Shown one piece after another: positions 30,315 to 36,904 of a stretch of DNA of 45,917 bases (its first letter is position 1; each line of letters opens with the position of its first letter). Both the position numbers and the translations under genes were made by a program. The DNA is taken from assembly GCA_903911135.1 (NCBI GenBank), contig CAIWCG010000039.1:1-45917 (forward strand), written 5' to 3'. Origin of the DNA: an uncultured Bacteroidota bacterium (GTDB lineage Bacteria > Bacteroidota > Bacteroidia > AKYH767-A > JABDAW01). Below the pieces are notes generated by a model, which saw only the letters and a list, made by a program, of their open reading frames with translations, made no database searches and had not been told where the DNA came from.

Positions 30315-30817
30315 TTTGTACCAATATATTTAAACCCTTGAACGGCTCGGAAGTGCCCGCCGTAGCCCCCTGATTTGCCGGTTTTCATTGTGCCCCCACT
30401 TCTGATTTGCGCCCTCATAATTGATTTGCCGCTTTTAACTTTATCCCCGCCAAACATTGACTGCGATTTCAAAACCCATTTTGGCGAGTTTGAAAGGTAT
30501 CCAATTAATTGCGGATGGGATGTGTGAAATAATGTTGGAAGTATCTTATTGCATCGCCCGTTACCCTGCTTATGGTATTCGCAGAGGTACTCCAAGAACT
30601 TTGTGCCAACGCCCGCACCCTGCCACTCCGGCATAACAACTAAGCGAGTCGCTCTGTAAGCGTTTGCCGTAAAAAATGGGCAAACGGCAAGGTGGCAAAC
30701 CAGCTCACCATTCACGGTTCCTATAAAATATTCGGCAGCGGGAGGCATGGGCAAGTCTAAATAGTAATGCGGTTTAAAATATTTCCAGTAGGACTGATTG
30801 ACCTTCCGAACTTCCAA
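30311..30817 (-). CDS. Mom-like GNAT acyltransferase, 168 aa
   Basis: GNAT fold with the acyl-CoA loop RLVVMPEWQGAGVGTKFLEYL (Q-x-x-G-x-G). Upstream VNQSYWKYFKPHYYLDLPMP and downstream PTLFHTSHPQLIGYLSNSPKWVL; the C-terminus is rich in Gly/Lys/Arg. Similar GNATs next to ABC-type ATPases resemble phage Mu Mom, which modifies adenine in DNA. It overlaps the ATPase gene by 61 nt, more than usual, as if a fusion had split. Assignment to Mom is by pattern and context. Confidence 0.75.
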   Translation of the reverse strand: MEVRKVNQSYWKYFKPHYYLDLPMPPAAEYFIGTVNGELVCHLAVCPFFTANAYRATRLVVMPEWQGAGVGTKFLEYLCEYHKQGNGRCNKILPTLFHTSHPQLIGYLSNSPKWVLKSQSMFGGDKVKSGKSIMRAQIRSGGTMKTGKSGGYGGHFRAVQGFKYIGTK

Positions 30818-31449
30818 CTCGAATTTTGGTCTGCCCCCGATTGCGCTTTTTTTTTAAACTCCTTTGTAGAAGTATCATAGCACCAATCGGGTTGCAGCCA
30901 CTCGACAATATCATAATGGCAGGAGAGCAATATTATTTTCTTCCCCTTATTCCTTCGCCATCCTTTTGAGAAAGCCATCGCCCCAATCTTGGCAATTTGC
31001 CTGTCAATAACGGAAGTAAACTCGTCAACAATTGCCTCATCCGGAGCTTCGGTAATTAACCTCGCAAGCCCTGCCCTGAACTGCTGCCCGTTAGATAAGT
31101 ATCGGAAAGGGCGGAGCCATGATGGAACATCGCCAAGCCCTACATTCGCAAGCGCGCCCGTTACCGCGTTAAAGTCGCCATCGGGCGCAATTTCCTCCAC
31201 AATAGGCGTATTACCCCAGCCGCCGTATAAATCAACCATTTTGCCCCCCCCCATTAATAATTTACCCATTGAAGTTTTGCCGCTTCCGCTCTGCCCGACG
31301 ATTAACCCTATTTGCCAGTCCATATCCTCAATAGGGAGGTCGGCATCCATCTCAAACGTATTGCCGCGCTCGGCGTTAAATAATGATTTTACCCGTGCCG
31401 ATCTGTAGCCGTTAAAATCTTCACATTCGTTTCTAACTTTTATTATCAT
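30757..31449 (-). CDS. ABC-type ATPase of a modification cluster, 230 aa
   Basis: All nucleotide-binding elements: Walker A GQSGSGKTSMG (about 54), signature LSNGQQFRAGLARLI, Walker B EAIVDEFTSVID, H-loop LLSCHYDIVEW. No membrane partner is nearby, so it is not a transporter. A G9 run lies right after Walker A (31243-31251, in LLMGGGKM). Soluble ABC ATPases fused or linked to GNATs are known in phage modification loci. It overlaps the ParB-like gene by 4 nt. Confidence 0.8.
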   Translation of the reverse strand: MIIKVRNECEDFNGYRSARVKSLFNAERGNTFEMDADLPIEDMDWQIGLIVGQSGSGKTSMGKLLMGGGKMVDLYGGWGNTPIVEEIAPDGDFNAVTGALANVGLGDVPSWLRPFRYLSNGQQFRAGLARLITEAPDEAIVDEFTSVIDRQIAKIGAMAFSKGWRRNKGKKIILLSCHYDIVEWLQPDWCYDTSTKEFKKKAQSGADQNSSWKFGRSISPTGNILNRITI

Positions 31450-32018
31450 GTTACTACTATTTTACAAGTTAAACCTTCGCCAGTAAGGCGATTAAATATT
31501 TCTTCCTGCTGCCCCTCGCCTTCGCAAACTACGATAACTCCGTACTGATTTTTATTTTTAATACCTTCGTCATCAAACGGGTCGGCAACCTCCTTTTCCT
31601 CCGTAAATATGAATGGCTGATTAACGATTTCCTCCACATATTCATCGTCAACTTCAAAGGTAGCCACAAATTCCTCCAGCCCTTCTTGAGTATTAGTTCC
31701 ATAACGACTGTCCCATGCCAATAAAATCTCTGCCGCCTCTTTTTTATCTGCCGCTTCAATCAATAAATAAGGATATTCCACTGTTTCCGGCTGTGTTTTA
31801 TTCAGCCATCTTAACCTCTGGTGTCCATCGGTAGTATAAAAATCCTCTCCATCTTGCCAAAGGACAAATGGTGAAATCCATCCATGCCGCTTGATTGAGT
31901 TTCCGAGCTTCTCAAAATTCTTTTTAGTCAAATCCTTATACGAATCGGGCTGCAAAGGTTTAATTTTCCGATAGTCTATCAAAGGCAGATTACTCGGATT
32001 TTTGATTGTTATTTCCAT
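31446..32018 (-). CDS. ParB/Sulfiredoxin-fold protein, 190 aa
   Basis: The N-terminal 75 residues fit the ParB N-terminal domain: YRKIKPLQPDSYKDLTKKNFEKLGNSIKRHGW, SPFVLWQDGEDFYTTDGHQRLRWL (the DGHxR box is the key motif). The rest is acidic and probably binds partners. No ParB HTH domain, so it is not a partition protein. Such lone ParB-fold proteins lead many phage DNA-modification clusters, as here. Confidence 0.8.
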   Translation of the reverse strand: MEITIKNPSNLPLIDYRKIKPLQPDSYKDLTKKNFEKLGNSIKRHGWISPFVLWQDGEDFYTTDGHQRLRWLNKTQPETVEYPYLLIEAADKKEAAEILLAWDSRYGTNTQEGLEEFVATFEVDDEYVEEIVNQPFIFTEEKEVADPFDDEGIKNKNQYGVIVVCEGEGQQEEIFNRLTGEGLTCKIVVT

Positions 32019-32027
32019 ATTTATTAC

Positions 32028-32225
32028 TTAAAATTTCTTTCCCCTTCCCTTGACTTTAACCACTCTTGATTCTTTTATCTCCACAAAGCTTTCATCTTTT
32101 ATAAACATTCTCTTTCCCCTGCTTGCCTGGGAATAACTCACCGCCGCCTGACCACATGCAGCCTTTAAAGAGGTGCACGTTTTATCCTGTGCCTTGCCAT
32201 CAACTGAAACGATAAAAATTTTCAT
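32028..32225 (-). CDS. Small basic protein, 65 aa
   Basis: Start at ATG 32225 (MKIFIVSVDGKAQDKT), six bases after a TAATTTTG box; upstream in-frame codons belong to the promoter. Ends in VVKVKGRGKKF. A small alpha/beta fold with a basic tail. No family recognised; leads the modification cluster operon. Confidence 0.65.
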   Translation of the reverse strand: MKIFIVSVDGKAQDKTCTSLKAACGQAAVSYSQASRGKRMFIKDESFVEIKESRVVKVKGRGKKF

Positions 32226-32231
32226 CGGCTG

Positions 32232-32239
32232 CAAAATTA
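32232..32239 (-). promoter_or_regulatory. TAATTTTG box ahead of the modification cluster
   Basis: Minus-strand TAATTTTGCAGCCG then ATG 32225. The -33 region has no clear TTG at the right spacing. Confidence 0.5.
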
Positions 32240-32282
32240 GCAAATCTTTCTGTAATTGTGTTAGCATTTTCGCAACTTTTTA

Positions 32283-32290
32283 TATCTTTG
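32283..32290 (+). promoter_or_regulatory. Plus-strand TATCTTTG box
   Basis: TATCTTTG followed by CGCC; same box as precedes the HNH gene at 33572. A TTG lies 24 bases upstream, wider than the usual 19-21. Confidence 0.4.
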
Positions 32291-32296
32291 CGCCAT

Positions 32297-32381
32297 CAAG
32301 AAAATATTATCGTAGGTGCTTCATGAAGTCCGATAAGAAACAAAGAGCCGCCGGAATGCAAATTTCGGCGGTTTCTCTTTT
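32297..32381 (+). ncRNA. Candidate plus-strand small RNA, about 85 nt
   Basis: Bounded by the TATCTTTG box and by the hairpin-plus-U-tract at 32348-32381. It contains an ATG but no convincing ribosome-binding region; a 57-aa frame runs past the terminator and looks like noise. It would be one of only two plus-strand transcripts in the window. Confidence 0.35.
32348..32381. terminator. Strong hairpin terminator, probably bidirectional
   Basis: Stem CCGCCGGAA / TTTCGGCGG (9 bp, one G-U) with loop TGCAAA. On the plus strand it is followed by TTTCTCTTTT; on the minus strand by CTCTTTGTTTCTT. Confidence 0.65.
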
Positions 32382-32467
32382 AATGTCCGAAGCCCCGATA
32401 TTTCTACCGAGGCTTCTAATTGCCAGCTGCACATCTGACCCATCCCTATCAAGCGTCCATGAAACGC

Positions 32468-32605
32468 CTATTGTTTATCTTTTAAATCCTTAATCATCGT
32501 TTCAATTTCACAAAGCGTCATAAATAAATCGGTGTCCTTATGGTCAGGATCAAACTCCTCTATTGCTTCGGAGGCTTCTTGGAGATTCTTAATTATCTTT
32601 TCCAT
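32468..32605 (-). CDS. Hypothetical acidic helical protein, 45 aa
   Basis: ATG 32605 (MEKIIKNLQEASEAIEEFDP) to TAG 32468. Follows the stop of the 74-aa gene by two bases. Helical and acidic; no family recognised. Confidence 0.6.
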   Translation of the reverse strand: MEKIIKNLQEASEAIEEFDPDHKDTDLFMTLCEIETMIKDLKDKQ

Positions 32606-32607
32606 GA

Positions 32608-32832
32608 TTAAAATAAATTTCCCTGCACTATTTTCGGCTTCGTCGGCTCCGGATCTGCAAACCTAAATTCCTTAACCTCTTCTTTCAATTCCTTCTGCAA
32701 CCACTTTGCGACAATATGACGGTGACACCAGGATTTACCGCAATCACAATCCTCCACCTTATCACCTTTCTTTCCAAAGAACCTATCTGGGTGGAGTGGA
32801 TTAACCTTGTCTTTAATTAATACAGCCGTCAT
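32608..32832 (-). CDS. Small Cys/His protein, 74 aa
   Basis: Contains DCDCGKSWCHRHIVAKWL, a Cys/His cluster that may bind a metal. Starts MTAVLIKDKVNPLHPDRFF and overlaps the methyltransferase stop by 4 nt. No family recognised; conserved position next to Dcm-like genes would support a partner role. Confidence 0.65.
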   Translation of the reverse strand: MTAVLIKDKVNPLHPDRFFGKKGDKVEDCDCGKSWCHRHIVAKWLQKELKEEVKEFRFADPEPTKPKIVQGNLF

Positions 32833-35072
32833 ACTTTAGGCAAATAAGAAAAAATATGGGAAACCACAGAAACTGTCCACCCATTGCCAAGCATTCTATA
32901 TCGTTGGCTATCTGAAACACAGCTTGTGTAGCCATCTTTCAAACTAAATCTTAATGATAAACTCTTTATTTGTGTTGCGCCTGGAGTGAATCCAGTTATG
33001 ACATTTTTTGCAAACAAGTAATAAATTATCAATGCTTGTTCTAAATTCTTTATGCTTAAAAGATTTGATGTGATGGATATGAAATTGTTGTCCTTTTTTA
33101 TGTTCAAACTTTTCTCCACATCTTCTACAATTTGCATTATCTCTTTTCCAAACATCTTTAACGGATTGCCTCCATTCTTTTGTATTGTAGAATGATTGGC
33201 GTTCGGGAGTAATACCTCCTGCCCACAATGCGTTATTTTCCCCTCTGTTATTGATATAAAAACATTTTGCGGAACAATATCCGCCCCTTGATTTTGACCG
33301 TTGCTTATCGCAGTATTCCCCGCACTGCTTGCAGTTATATTGCTCTCTTGCGGATTGCTTTTTATGAATTGATTTGTTTGTTGCTGTATCGGCATATCTG
33401 CATTTAGCTGAGCAGTATGTTTTATTGATTGATGGTTTACATTCATATTCAACCAAACACTTTTTACAAGTTCGTTTAATTCGCTTTGTTCGGCATCCAA
33501 AACAAGTTTTAGCAACTTGGGATTTTGGCTTACCGCATTTACATAATTCTTTGCTTGTTCGTAACATAGTGCAAAGATAACATTATTTTCAATATCAGGC
33601 ACAGTTTGCAGTCTTTCACACTCTAAAGGTGTTAATCTTCTTATTTTTCTTTCGTGTTTTATGGCGTGAGTGCCACAACTCATTTGAGCCATTAAGGCGG
33701 GGCTAATTCCATCTGTATCATAAATTCTGTTTTGTTGGTAAGGTTGTTTTCCACCGCTTTCAGTTGATGGGTTTAACTGCATTACTAAACTATTGTATTG
33801 TGTACCACTTGTTTCTGCACCTCTTGTAAGTGTTGGTGCTTTGCCATTTGCTCTAATCCTAAAGCCTTCATCACTTCTATAATCACAAGGGTAATATTCA
33901 ACTAAATTATCTTTTTGTACTGTTGTAAGCGTTCCCATTTTTTCATAATCAATTCCGCTAATTTCTTTTGCTTGAAATGGTGTGTAATCTTTACCATTTT
34001 TCATACTTTCTTTTCGTAATGCTTTAGCTTCGTCAGTTCTTCCAAATTTGATTGCTCCAACCATTTCTATTGCATTTGTATTTCCTGTATCTAAACAATA
34101 AGTTTTCCCATCATTTCGAGATAATGGACCAGTTCCGCCTTTGCCTGTTTTTGAACTTCTTGGCATTGTGTTGTGAACTACTAAATCCATTTGAGAATGT
34201 AAACCACCACTATTTCCACCAGCAGTAAACCAACGTGCTTTTCGGTTAGTGTCAATTATTATATTATCTGAAATATCAATTGCTCCGGAACTTGCATTTA
34301 TACAACTTGCAATATCATTTTCAGTTTTGTAATTGATTTTACCATTGTTGTAATTTGCTTTTCGGCTGTTTAAATAATCTAACATTTTGCCACTTAAAAA
34401 ATATTTATCAGCAACATCAGTTTCTAAAATATCTTTCAATAAAATACCTTTGTATTTTGGTTGTGGTATTATACTTGCAAAATCGCCAAATAAACCCATT
34501 GGTTGCATTCCAATATTTGTCCAGTATAATCTTCTACGATTTTGAGCAGATACTAAAGCAGAATTTATTTCAATGGCATTTACTCCAATTGCTTTGCTTA
34601 ATATCTTTTCCCACTTTTCGCCCATTATTACATTTTCCAGTAAAAAGTATTTTGGCCTTGTTTCATTTAGCAATCTCATATATTCCCAAAACAAATAACT
34701 TTGCCCTTCAAATTCGTACCCTTCGGCTTTCAATTCCAAATAGTGTTCTAAAGTCAATATTTCGGTTTCACATTTCGTACTCATTCCTTTGCGTTTACCA
34801 GCAAATGAAAAACTTTGGCAAGGCGAGCCCCCGCATAAAAGGTCAATCTTTGGCAAATCAGCACCCTTCACCTGTGTCACATCTCCAAGTTGAATAGTAT
34901 CAGGAAAGTTTTTTTGAGTTACTTGTATTGCATACTTATCAATTTCAGAGGCGTAATACTGTTTCACTTTTATTCCGGCTTTCTGTAATGCTAATTGTCC
35001 ACATGACATCCCGTCAAAACATGATAGAACATTAAGACCCTCCGCACAAAAATTATTTAAAACTGTTTCCAT
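32829..35072 (-). CDS. C5-cytosine DNA methyltransferase with inserted HNH-coding segment, 747 aa
   Basis: All main motifs visible: I NVLSCFDGMSCGQLAL, IV GGSPCQSFSFAG (catalytic Cys85), VI FLLENV, VIII QNRRRLYW, IX RRLTPLECERLQTVPD (to 493), X DSQRYRMLGNGWTV (near 720). Between IX and X lie about 220 residues where related enzymes have only 5-15; this stretch is the DNA of the HNH gene read in another frame, and it contains no stop. The protein may work with this low-complexity insert, or may be disrupted. It protects DNA or replaces host methylation. Confidence 0.85.
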   Translation of the reverse strand: METVLNNFCAEGLNVLSCFDGMSCGQLALQKAGIKVKQYYASEIDKYAIQVTQKNFPDTIQLGDVTQVKGADLPKIDLLCGGSPCQSFSFAGKRKGMSTKCETEILTLEHYLELKAEGYEFEGQSYLFWEYMRLLNETRPKYFLLENVIMGEKWEKILSKAIGVNAIEINSALVSAQNRRRLYWTNIGMQPMGLFGDFASIIPQPKYKGILLKDILETDVADKYFLSGKMLDYLNSRKANYNNGKINYKTENDIASCINASSGAIDISDNIIIDTNRKARWFTAGGNSGGLHSQMDLVVHNTMPRSSKTGKGGTGPLSRNDGKTYCLDTGNTNAIEMVGAIKFGRTDEAKALRKESMKNGKDYTPFQAKEISGIDYEKMGTLTTVQKDNLVEYYPCDYRSDEGFRIRANGKAPTLTRGAETSGTQYNSLVMQLNPSTESGGKQPYQQNRIYDTDGISPALMAQMSCGTHAIKHERKIRRLTPLECERLQTVPDIENNVIFALCYEQAKNYVNAVSQNPKLLKLVLDAEQSELNELVKSVWLNMNVNHQSIKHTAQLNADMPIQQQTNQFIKSNPQESNITASSAGNTAISNGQNQGADIVPQNVFISITEGKITHCGQEVLLPNANHSTIQKNGGNPLKMFGKEIMQIVEDVEKSLNIKKDNNFISITSNLLSIKNLEQALIIYYLFAKNVITGFTPGATQIKSLSLRFSLKDGYTSCVSDSQRYRMLGNGWTVSVVSHIFSYLPKV
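32944..33567 (-). CDS. HNH homing endonuclease nested in the methyltransferase gene, 207 aa
   Basis: Same strand as, but a different frame from, the methyltransferase. N-terminal half has several Cys pairs (CKCGKPKSQ, CKKCLVEYEC, YCSAKCRY, CKQCGEYC, YCSAKCFY); then FYNTKEWRQSVKDVWKRDN and the HNH core CRRCGEKF...FHIHHIKSF...NLLLVCKKCHNWIH. Such proteins cut intron- or gene-less sites and spread by homing. The ATG follows a TATCTTTG box by four bases. The gene fills almost the whole insertion, so there is no room for a group I intron. Confidence 0.85.
   Translation of the reverse strand: MLRTSKELCKCGKPKSQVAKTCFGCRTKRIKRTCKKCLVEYECKPSINKTYCSAKCRYADTATNKSIHKKQSAREQYNCKQCGEYCDKQRSKSRGGYCSAKCFYINNRGENNALWAGGITPERQSFYNTKEWRQSVKDVWKRDNANCRRCGEKFEHKKGQQFHIHHIKSFKHKEFRTSIDNLLLVCKKCHNWIHSRRNTNKEFIIKI
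33572..33579 (-). promoter_or_regulatory. TATCTTTG box for the nested HNH gene
   Basis: Minus-strand TATCTTTG then CACT and the HNH ATG at 33567. The box sits in methyltransferase codons right after motif IX, at the insertion edge. Confidence 0.5.
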
Positions 35073-35109
35073 CTTCGTATCAACATTTGTTGTTAATTAA
35101 CCGCAACTG

Positions 35110-35165
35110 GTTATAACAGCACCTATGCGCCATTAAAACGAGCGTATAGCTGCAAAACGTTAGGC
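35110..35165 (-). other. attC-like recombination site
   Basis: Minus strand begins GCCTAAC (RYYYAAC, an integron core) and ends GTTATAAC. Between them an imperfect hairpin: GCAGCTATACGC / GCGCATAGGTGC (two mismatches) with an 11-base loop. Size (56 nt) and layout fit an attC site placed after the gene's stop codon; the far core is degenerate (GTTATAA for GTTRRRY). Confidence 0.5.
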
Positions 35166-35171
35166 GTAATA

Positions 35172-35588
35172 CTAATCTTCACCTAACCATTTAAGTTTCT
35201 GCACCAAATGTAAAGCAAGGGTCATATACCCCTTAACTTGTTCATCCGTTGGTAAATCATCTTTATAACTACAAATTCCTTGAAGAGTATCACAACCCGA
35301 ACAGCTACCATAGTAAGTGTTTGTCATTACATAATCTCCTACACTTGGCTGATAAGTGTCTTTTGGTATAATGAATATCTGTGTACCTTGGAAATCTACA
35401 TCATCAATTACAGTCATTTTACTTAAATCAAAGCCACTATAATCATCCGCTTTTGGTAAGCATAGTTCAAACACTTTCGCTACTATTTGCTTGTAGCTTG
35501 ATGAATACTCTTCTTGCTTTGTTGTTTTGAAGTACTCTTCAAGCTTGTGCTTGTTTTCCTCCCATTGCTTTACTAATTCTTGTATCAT
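35172..35588 (-). CDS. Cassette gene, hypothetical protein, 138 aa
   Basis: Starts MIQELVKQWEENKHKLEEYF, then a central VIDDVDFQGTQIFIIPKDTYQPSVGDYVMTN, and YYGSCSGCDTLQGICSYKDDLP with three Cys. It resembles free-standing cassette proteins of unknown role; no domain named with confidence. The flanks and the absence of gene overlaps, unlike all its neighbours, mark it as a separate arrival. Confidence 0.75.
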   Translation of the reverse strand: MIQELVKQWEENKHKLEEYFKTTKQEEYSSSYKQIVAKVFELCLPKADDYSGFDLSKMTVIDDVDFQGTQIFIIPKDTYQPSVGDYVMTNTYYGSCSGCDTLQGICSYKDDLPTDEQVKGYMTLALHLVQKLKWLGED

Positions 35589-35650
35589 ATTTTAAATTTT
35601 AGTTATTAAACCCGTACTACGCCTAACAGCGGCTTTGTTGTATTTTTCCA

Positions 35651-36049
35651 TTACGAGTATTTATATATTATTTCAATAAATCTCAATCTTTCGTCTTTAT
35701 GGAACCCTTTGTCGGCAGCGAGCAAGTCGAGCTTTTCAACTCTTTCAATTCCGATTTTTTTAATGAGATTAATCCGGTATGGAATAAGGTTGCCATGCTT
35801 AAAAAAATTGCACTGGGTACATTGAAGGTGGCAATTATCTTCCAAGAATCTCATGTGATTAAAACTTCCCGCTGCGTAGAAATGTCCGGCTTGATCTCCT
35901 TTAAATAAACCACAACTTATGCAGGTGCTTCCTGAATCCCTATTTCTTATCCAGGCGTTGAAAACTGTAATGGCTTTTAGCTTAATCTTCGCCGTGGAAA
36001 GTTTCTCATAGCGTTTAATCATCTTAATAGTGAGTTGGAATTCTGGCAT
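35651..36049 (-). CDS. ninG: NinG-like recombination protein, 132 aa
   Basis: Matches lambda NinG/Rap: FNAWIRNRDSGSTCISCGLFKGDQAGHFYAAGSFNHMRFLEDNCHLQCTQCN in outline, with four Cys and AGH, then HGNLIPYRINLIKKIG. NinG is a junction-targeted endonuclease used in phage recombination. It sits with RecT and the exonuclease in the right operon, after the helicase loader. Confidence 0.85.
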   Translation of the reverse strand: MPEFQLTIKMIKRYEKLSTAKIKLKAITVFNAWIRNRDSGSTCISCGLFKGDQAGHFYAAGSFNHMRFLEDNCHLQCTQCNFFKHGNLIPYRINLIKKIGIERVEKLDLLAADKGFHKDERLRFIEIIYKYS

Positions 36050-36050
36050 T

Positions 36051-36176
36051 TTATTCGCAAATATTATAAGAACTCATACAACTATTATTTGAATATTCAT
36101 CCTCAAACATTTTACCCGTCTTATTCCTTCGCTTCATTGATTTGTTAGTGAAGTTTTCGCCTATCAGTTCAATCAT
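36051..36176 (-). CDS. Hypothetical mini-protein, 41 aa
   Basis: ATG 36176 overlaps the helicase loader stop (ATGA); TAA 36051 lies one base before the NinG start. Begins MIELIGENFTNKSMKRRNK. Polar, no family recognised. The ATGA overlap supports translation. Confidence 0.6.
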   Translation of the reverse strand: MIELIGENFTNKSMKRRNKTGKMFEDEYSNNSCMSSYNICE

Positions 36177-36904
36177 TTCCTTCTGCTCTTACCGTTCAAC
36201 ACAATAAAGTTAAACATTGACCTAATCCGGTCACCAAGCATTTCTCCGTACATATCCAGCTTACATAAGTCCTCAAGTTTGTAATTGGAAGTTCCGTGAG
36301 TGAGTGTTCCTAAATCATATCGCTGCATCAGCCATTCTATCACCGGCTGTATATCGGTTCCATAATCCTTGCCTGACTTTTTTTCCCTACCAAGCTCATC
36401 AATAAAAACAGGTGCTTTTAAATCAATCATCCCTTCATTTTTTATCTTATCAAATAGTTCATAAGATTTATACCACTTCATTTGAGGAAGGTTTGTATAA
36501 TTTTTTGAAAATTGGTTGAGTAACCTTTGGTAAGATTCCATAATTACCGACTTACCGGTTCCTACCGGACCAACGACCATAATTCCCTTCATAAGATTTC
36601 CCATAAATTTATCATCGTGACTGGAATACCAATAAAGTTCATTGATCAAACTTTCATTTCCTTCATCAATAATAAATTCAGGTTTTGGCTCATTCGGAAC
36701 TAGCGGTGTTTTTTCAAGTAGTATAACATTTCCAAATTCAATGATAATTTCTTTGAAGTCATTCTCCGAATAAGGTAGTTTAAACCTTCTTAATCGGGCT
36801 TTCTTTTCAGCTTCTACCTGGAGGGCTTTTATCTCCTCAAGGTTAGTCCTTACTAAAATCTGACCCTGCGCTGGTGATTCTTCCTGGGAGTTCACTTTTT
36901 CCAT
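36173..36904 (-). CDS. DnaC-like helicase loader ATPase, 243 aa
   Basis: Start taken at ATG 36904 (MEKVNSQEESPAQGQ). AAA+ ATPase: Walker A MVVGPVGTGKSVIMES, Walker B APVFIDELGREKK, sensor region THGTSNYKLEDL, Arg finger area GDRIRSMFNF. DnaC/IstB-type loaders place the replicative helicase on the origin. Immediately downstream of the initiator gene, with a 62-nt overlap. Confidence 0.8.
   Translation of the reverse strand: MEKVNSQEESPAQGQILVRTNLEEIKALQVEAEKKARLRRFKLPYSENDFKEIIIEFGNVILLEKTPLVPNEPKPEFIIDEGNESLINELYWYSSHDDKFMGNLMKGIMVVGPVGTGKSVIMESYQRLLNQFSKNYTNLPQMKWYKSYELFDKIKNEGMIDLKAPVFIDELGREKKSGKDYGTDIQPVIEWLMQRYDLGTLTHGTSNYKLEDLCKLDMYGEMLGDRIRSMFNFIVLNGKSRRK

Larger units (their letters stand above)
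32226..32467. other. Intergenic region with bidirectional terminator and promoter-like box
   Basis: No confident gene. A minus-strand frame from GTG 32432 to 32307 (41 aa) is open but crosses the terminator hairpin. The plus strand has a TATCTTTG box and a terminator 58 bases later, which together could make a small RNA. Confidence 0.5.
35110..35627 (-). mobile_element. Integron-cassette-like insertion with one gene
   Basis: One gene is framed by the inverted 14-mers GTTAGGCGTAGTAC (35627-35614) and GTATTACGCCTAAC (35172-35159), one mismatch, each carrying the core GTTAGGC. The 3' side has an attC-like fold. This is the layout of a single gene cassette: short leader after GTTRRRY, one gene, attC. 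Confidence 0.5.

Noticed and set aside
32173-32493. Plus-strand open frame of 106 codons
   Set aside because: Composition is not protein-like, it crosses the bidirectional terminator and overlaps two minus-strand genes.
32944-33579. Group I intron hosting the HNH gene in the methyltransferase
   Set aside because: The insertion is almost exactly the HNH gene and its box; there is no flanking sequence long enough for an intron core, and the host frame is open throughout.
34355-34897. Plus-strand open frame of 180 codons opposite the methyltransferase
   Set aside because: It lies opposite motif-bearing methyltransferase sequence, and has no recognisable domain or promoter.
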